From an uncultured Lachnospiraceae bacterium (GTDB lineage Bacteria; Bacillota; Clostridia; Lachnospirales; Lachnospiraceae): DNA of 14,671 nt. Shown piece by piece: positions 13,980-14,671 of this stretch (position 1 is the first letter of the stretch; each line of letters begins with the position of its first letter). A program made the position numbers and the translations under genes. The notes below the pieces were generated by a model, which had not been told where the DNA came from, ran no database searches, and was given only the letters and a program-made list of their open reading frames with translations. The stretch spans positions 1 to 14,671 of the forward strand of contig CACZQX010000018.1 in NCBI GenBank assembly GCA_902783445.1. The letters run 5' to 3'.

Positions 13980-14671
13980 GTGGCAAATATTAAAAGAGCT
14001 AACAGAAAAAAGCCAAATTATAAAAGAATAGCCATGGTCTTAGGATTGATTGCCGCAGTGATTGTTGTGATTTTTCTGATAAACCATTTTAAAACCTACA
14101 AAGGATACAGGGTTATTTCGGAAGTGGAAATAGCGGGTAAAGTGTCTGAAACCAAGTATTTTCCGCTGGGACAGGGCTACGTAAAATACAGTAACGATGG
14201 CATTTCCTACATCTACGACGGAGAAATTGCCTGGACCAAGGCCTTTGAAATGACTAATCCGGTCTTGGATTCCAACGGTATATATTGTGCCGTGGGAGCC
14301 CTTAAATCCAGCGAGGTTTATTTGTTCTCTTCGGAAGGAGAAGTGGGCGTTATTAACACTTCCTATCCGATAATTGATGTGGAAGTCTCGGACTACGGTG
14401 TAATAGCCGCTCTTATGCAGGACAATAATATTAACTATATAGAGCTTAAGGACAAAGACGGAAATCTTTTGGCACAGGGTCGAACCTCCTTTGAGGGAAG
14501 CGGCTATCCGCTGGATATTGCCATTTCTCCTGACGGTACAACTCTTGCGGTAAGCTATTTGTGCGTAAGTAACGGTGTTACAACATCCAGGGTTGTTTTT
14601 TATGATTATACCGACAAAGGCGATATTGAAACCGACAGAATCAAAGCGGGATTTGACTTCGAAGGAAGCGT
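13980..14671 (+). CDS. DUF5711-like single-pass membrane protein (partial, right edge)
   Basis: The reading frame is open from GTG 13980 to the end of the window, giving 230 codons; the 3' end is missing. The protein starts with a basic cytoplasmic stretch (about 1-16, MANIKRANRKKPNYKR), then one membrane helix (about 17-36) with no signal-peptidase-like site, so the rest should lie outside the membrane. The exterior part is beta-rich with short repeated strand patterns, including VLDSNGIYCAVG, VEVSDYGVIAAL and DIAISPDGTTLAVSY, as in beta-propeller domains. This architecture matches DUF5711 proteins of Lachnospiraceae, whose function is unknown to me. It follows the coiled-coil membrane gene by 14 bases, and the two may act together at the envelope. 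The family call is from recalled pattern similarity. Confidence 0.75.
   Translation, partial: MANIKRANRKKPNYKRIAMVLGLIAAVIVVIFLINHFKTYKGYRVISEVEIAGKVSETKYFPLGQGYVKYSNDGISYIYDGEIAWTKAFEMTNPVLDSNGIYCAVGALKSSEVYLFSSEGEVGVINTSYPIIDVEVSDYGVIAALMQDNNINYIELKDKDGNLLAQGRTSFEGSGYPLDIAISPDGTTLAVSYLCVSNGVTTSRVVFYDYTDKGDIETDRIKAGFDFEGS

Noticed and set aside
1..14671. CRISPR array, insertion sequence, tRNA or rRNA gene
   Set aside because: No repeated spacer pattern, transposase, terminal inverted repeats, or recognisable tRNA/rRNA sequence was seen; nearly all of the window is accounted for by plus-strand genes.

Overview
The window is a dense, entirely plus-strand stretch of a low-to-moderate GC Firmicutes chromosome. 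The gene order gmk-like / yaaR (DUF327) / holB / ricT / trmN / rsmI / sirtuin, the A/G-rich Shine-Dalgarno sites, the frequent AGA and AAA codons, and a DUF5711-like membrane protein at the right edge all suggest a clostridial anaerobe, most likely Lachnospiraceae. The genus cannot be settled from this sequence. No tRNA, rRNA, CRISPR array, transposase or attachment site was seen.

Region 1 (64-3586) is a complete L-rhamnose catabolic operon in the order rhaB-rhaA-rhaD. The isomerase converts L-rhamnose to L-rhamnulose, the kinase phosphorylates it, and the aldolase splits the product into DHAP and L-lactaldehyde. All expected metal and catalytic residues are visible. The operon ends at a strong intrinsic terminator (3631-3676).

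Region 2 (3737-7564) holds a Nudix hydrolase, a trimeric-type purine nucleoside phosphorylase, an MtnA aldose-ketose isomerase and an MTA/SAH-deaminase-type amidohydrolase, closely spaced. The last three can be joined into one pathway: deaminate 5'-deoxyadenosine or methylthioadenosine, phosphorolyse the inosine product, and isomerise the sugar 1-phosphate to a ketose 1-phosphate. No sugar kinase is needed. Two features of the phosphorylase fit this: it keeps the Asn that selects 6-oxopurines, but has Phe where normal PNPs carry the His that contacts the 5'-hydroxyl. This cassette is the most interesting part of the window. A DHAP-forming aldolase would finish the route. RhaD is physically next door, but its stereochemistry fits poorly, so the aldolase may lie elsewhere.

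Region 3 (7586-12881) is an information-processing cluster: a divergent guanylate-kinase-like P-loop protein, YaaR, clamp-loader delta-prime, RicT, a tRNA adenine-N6 methyltransferase starting at TTG inside ricT, the rRNA methyltransferase RsmI and a sirtuin. Short gaps and small overlaps suggest co-transcription.

Region 4 (12898-14671) holds an unrecognised coiled-coil protein with two central membrane helices, and the first 230 codons of a DUF5711-like single-pass membrane protein that runs off the right edge. From 3737 to the end there is no gap above about 40 bases and no clear terminator.
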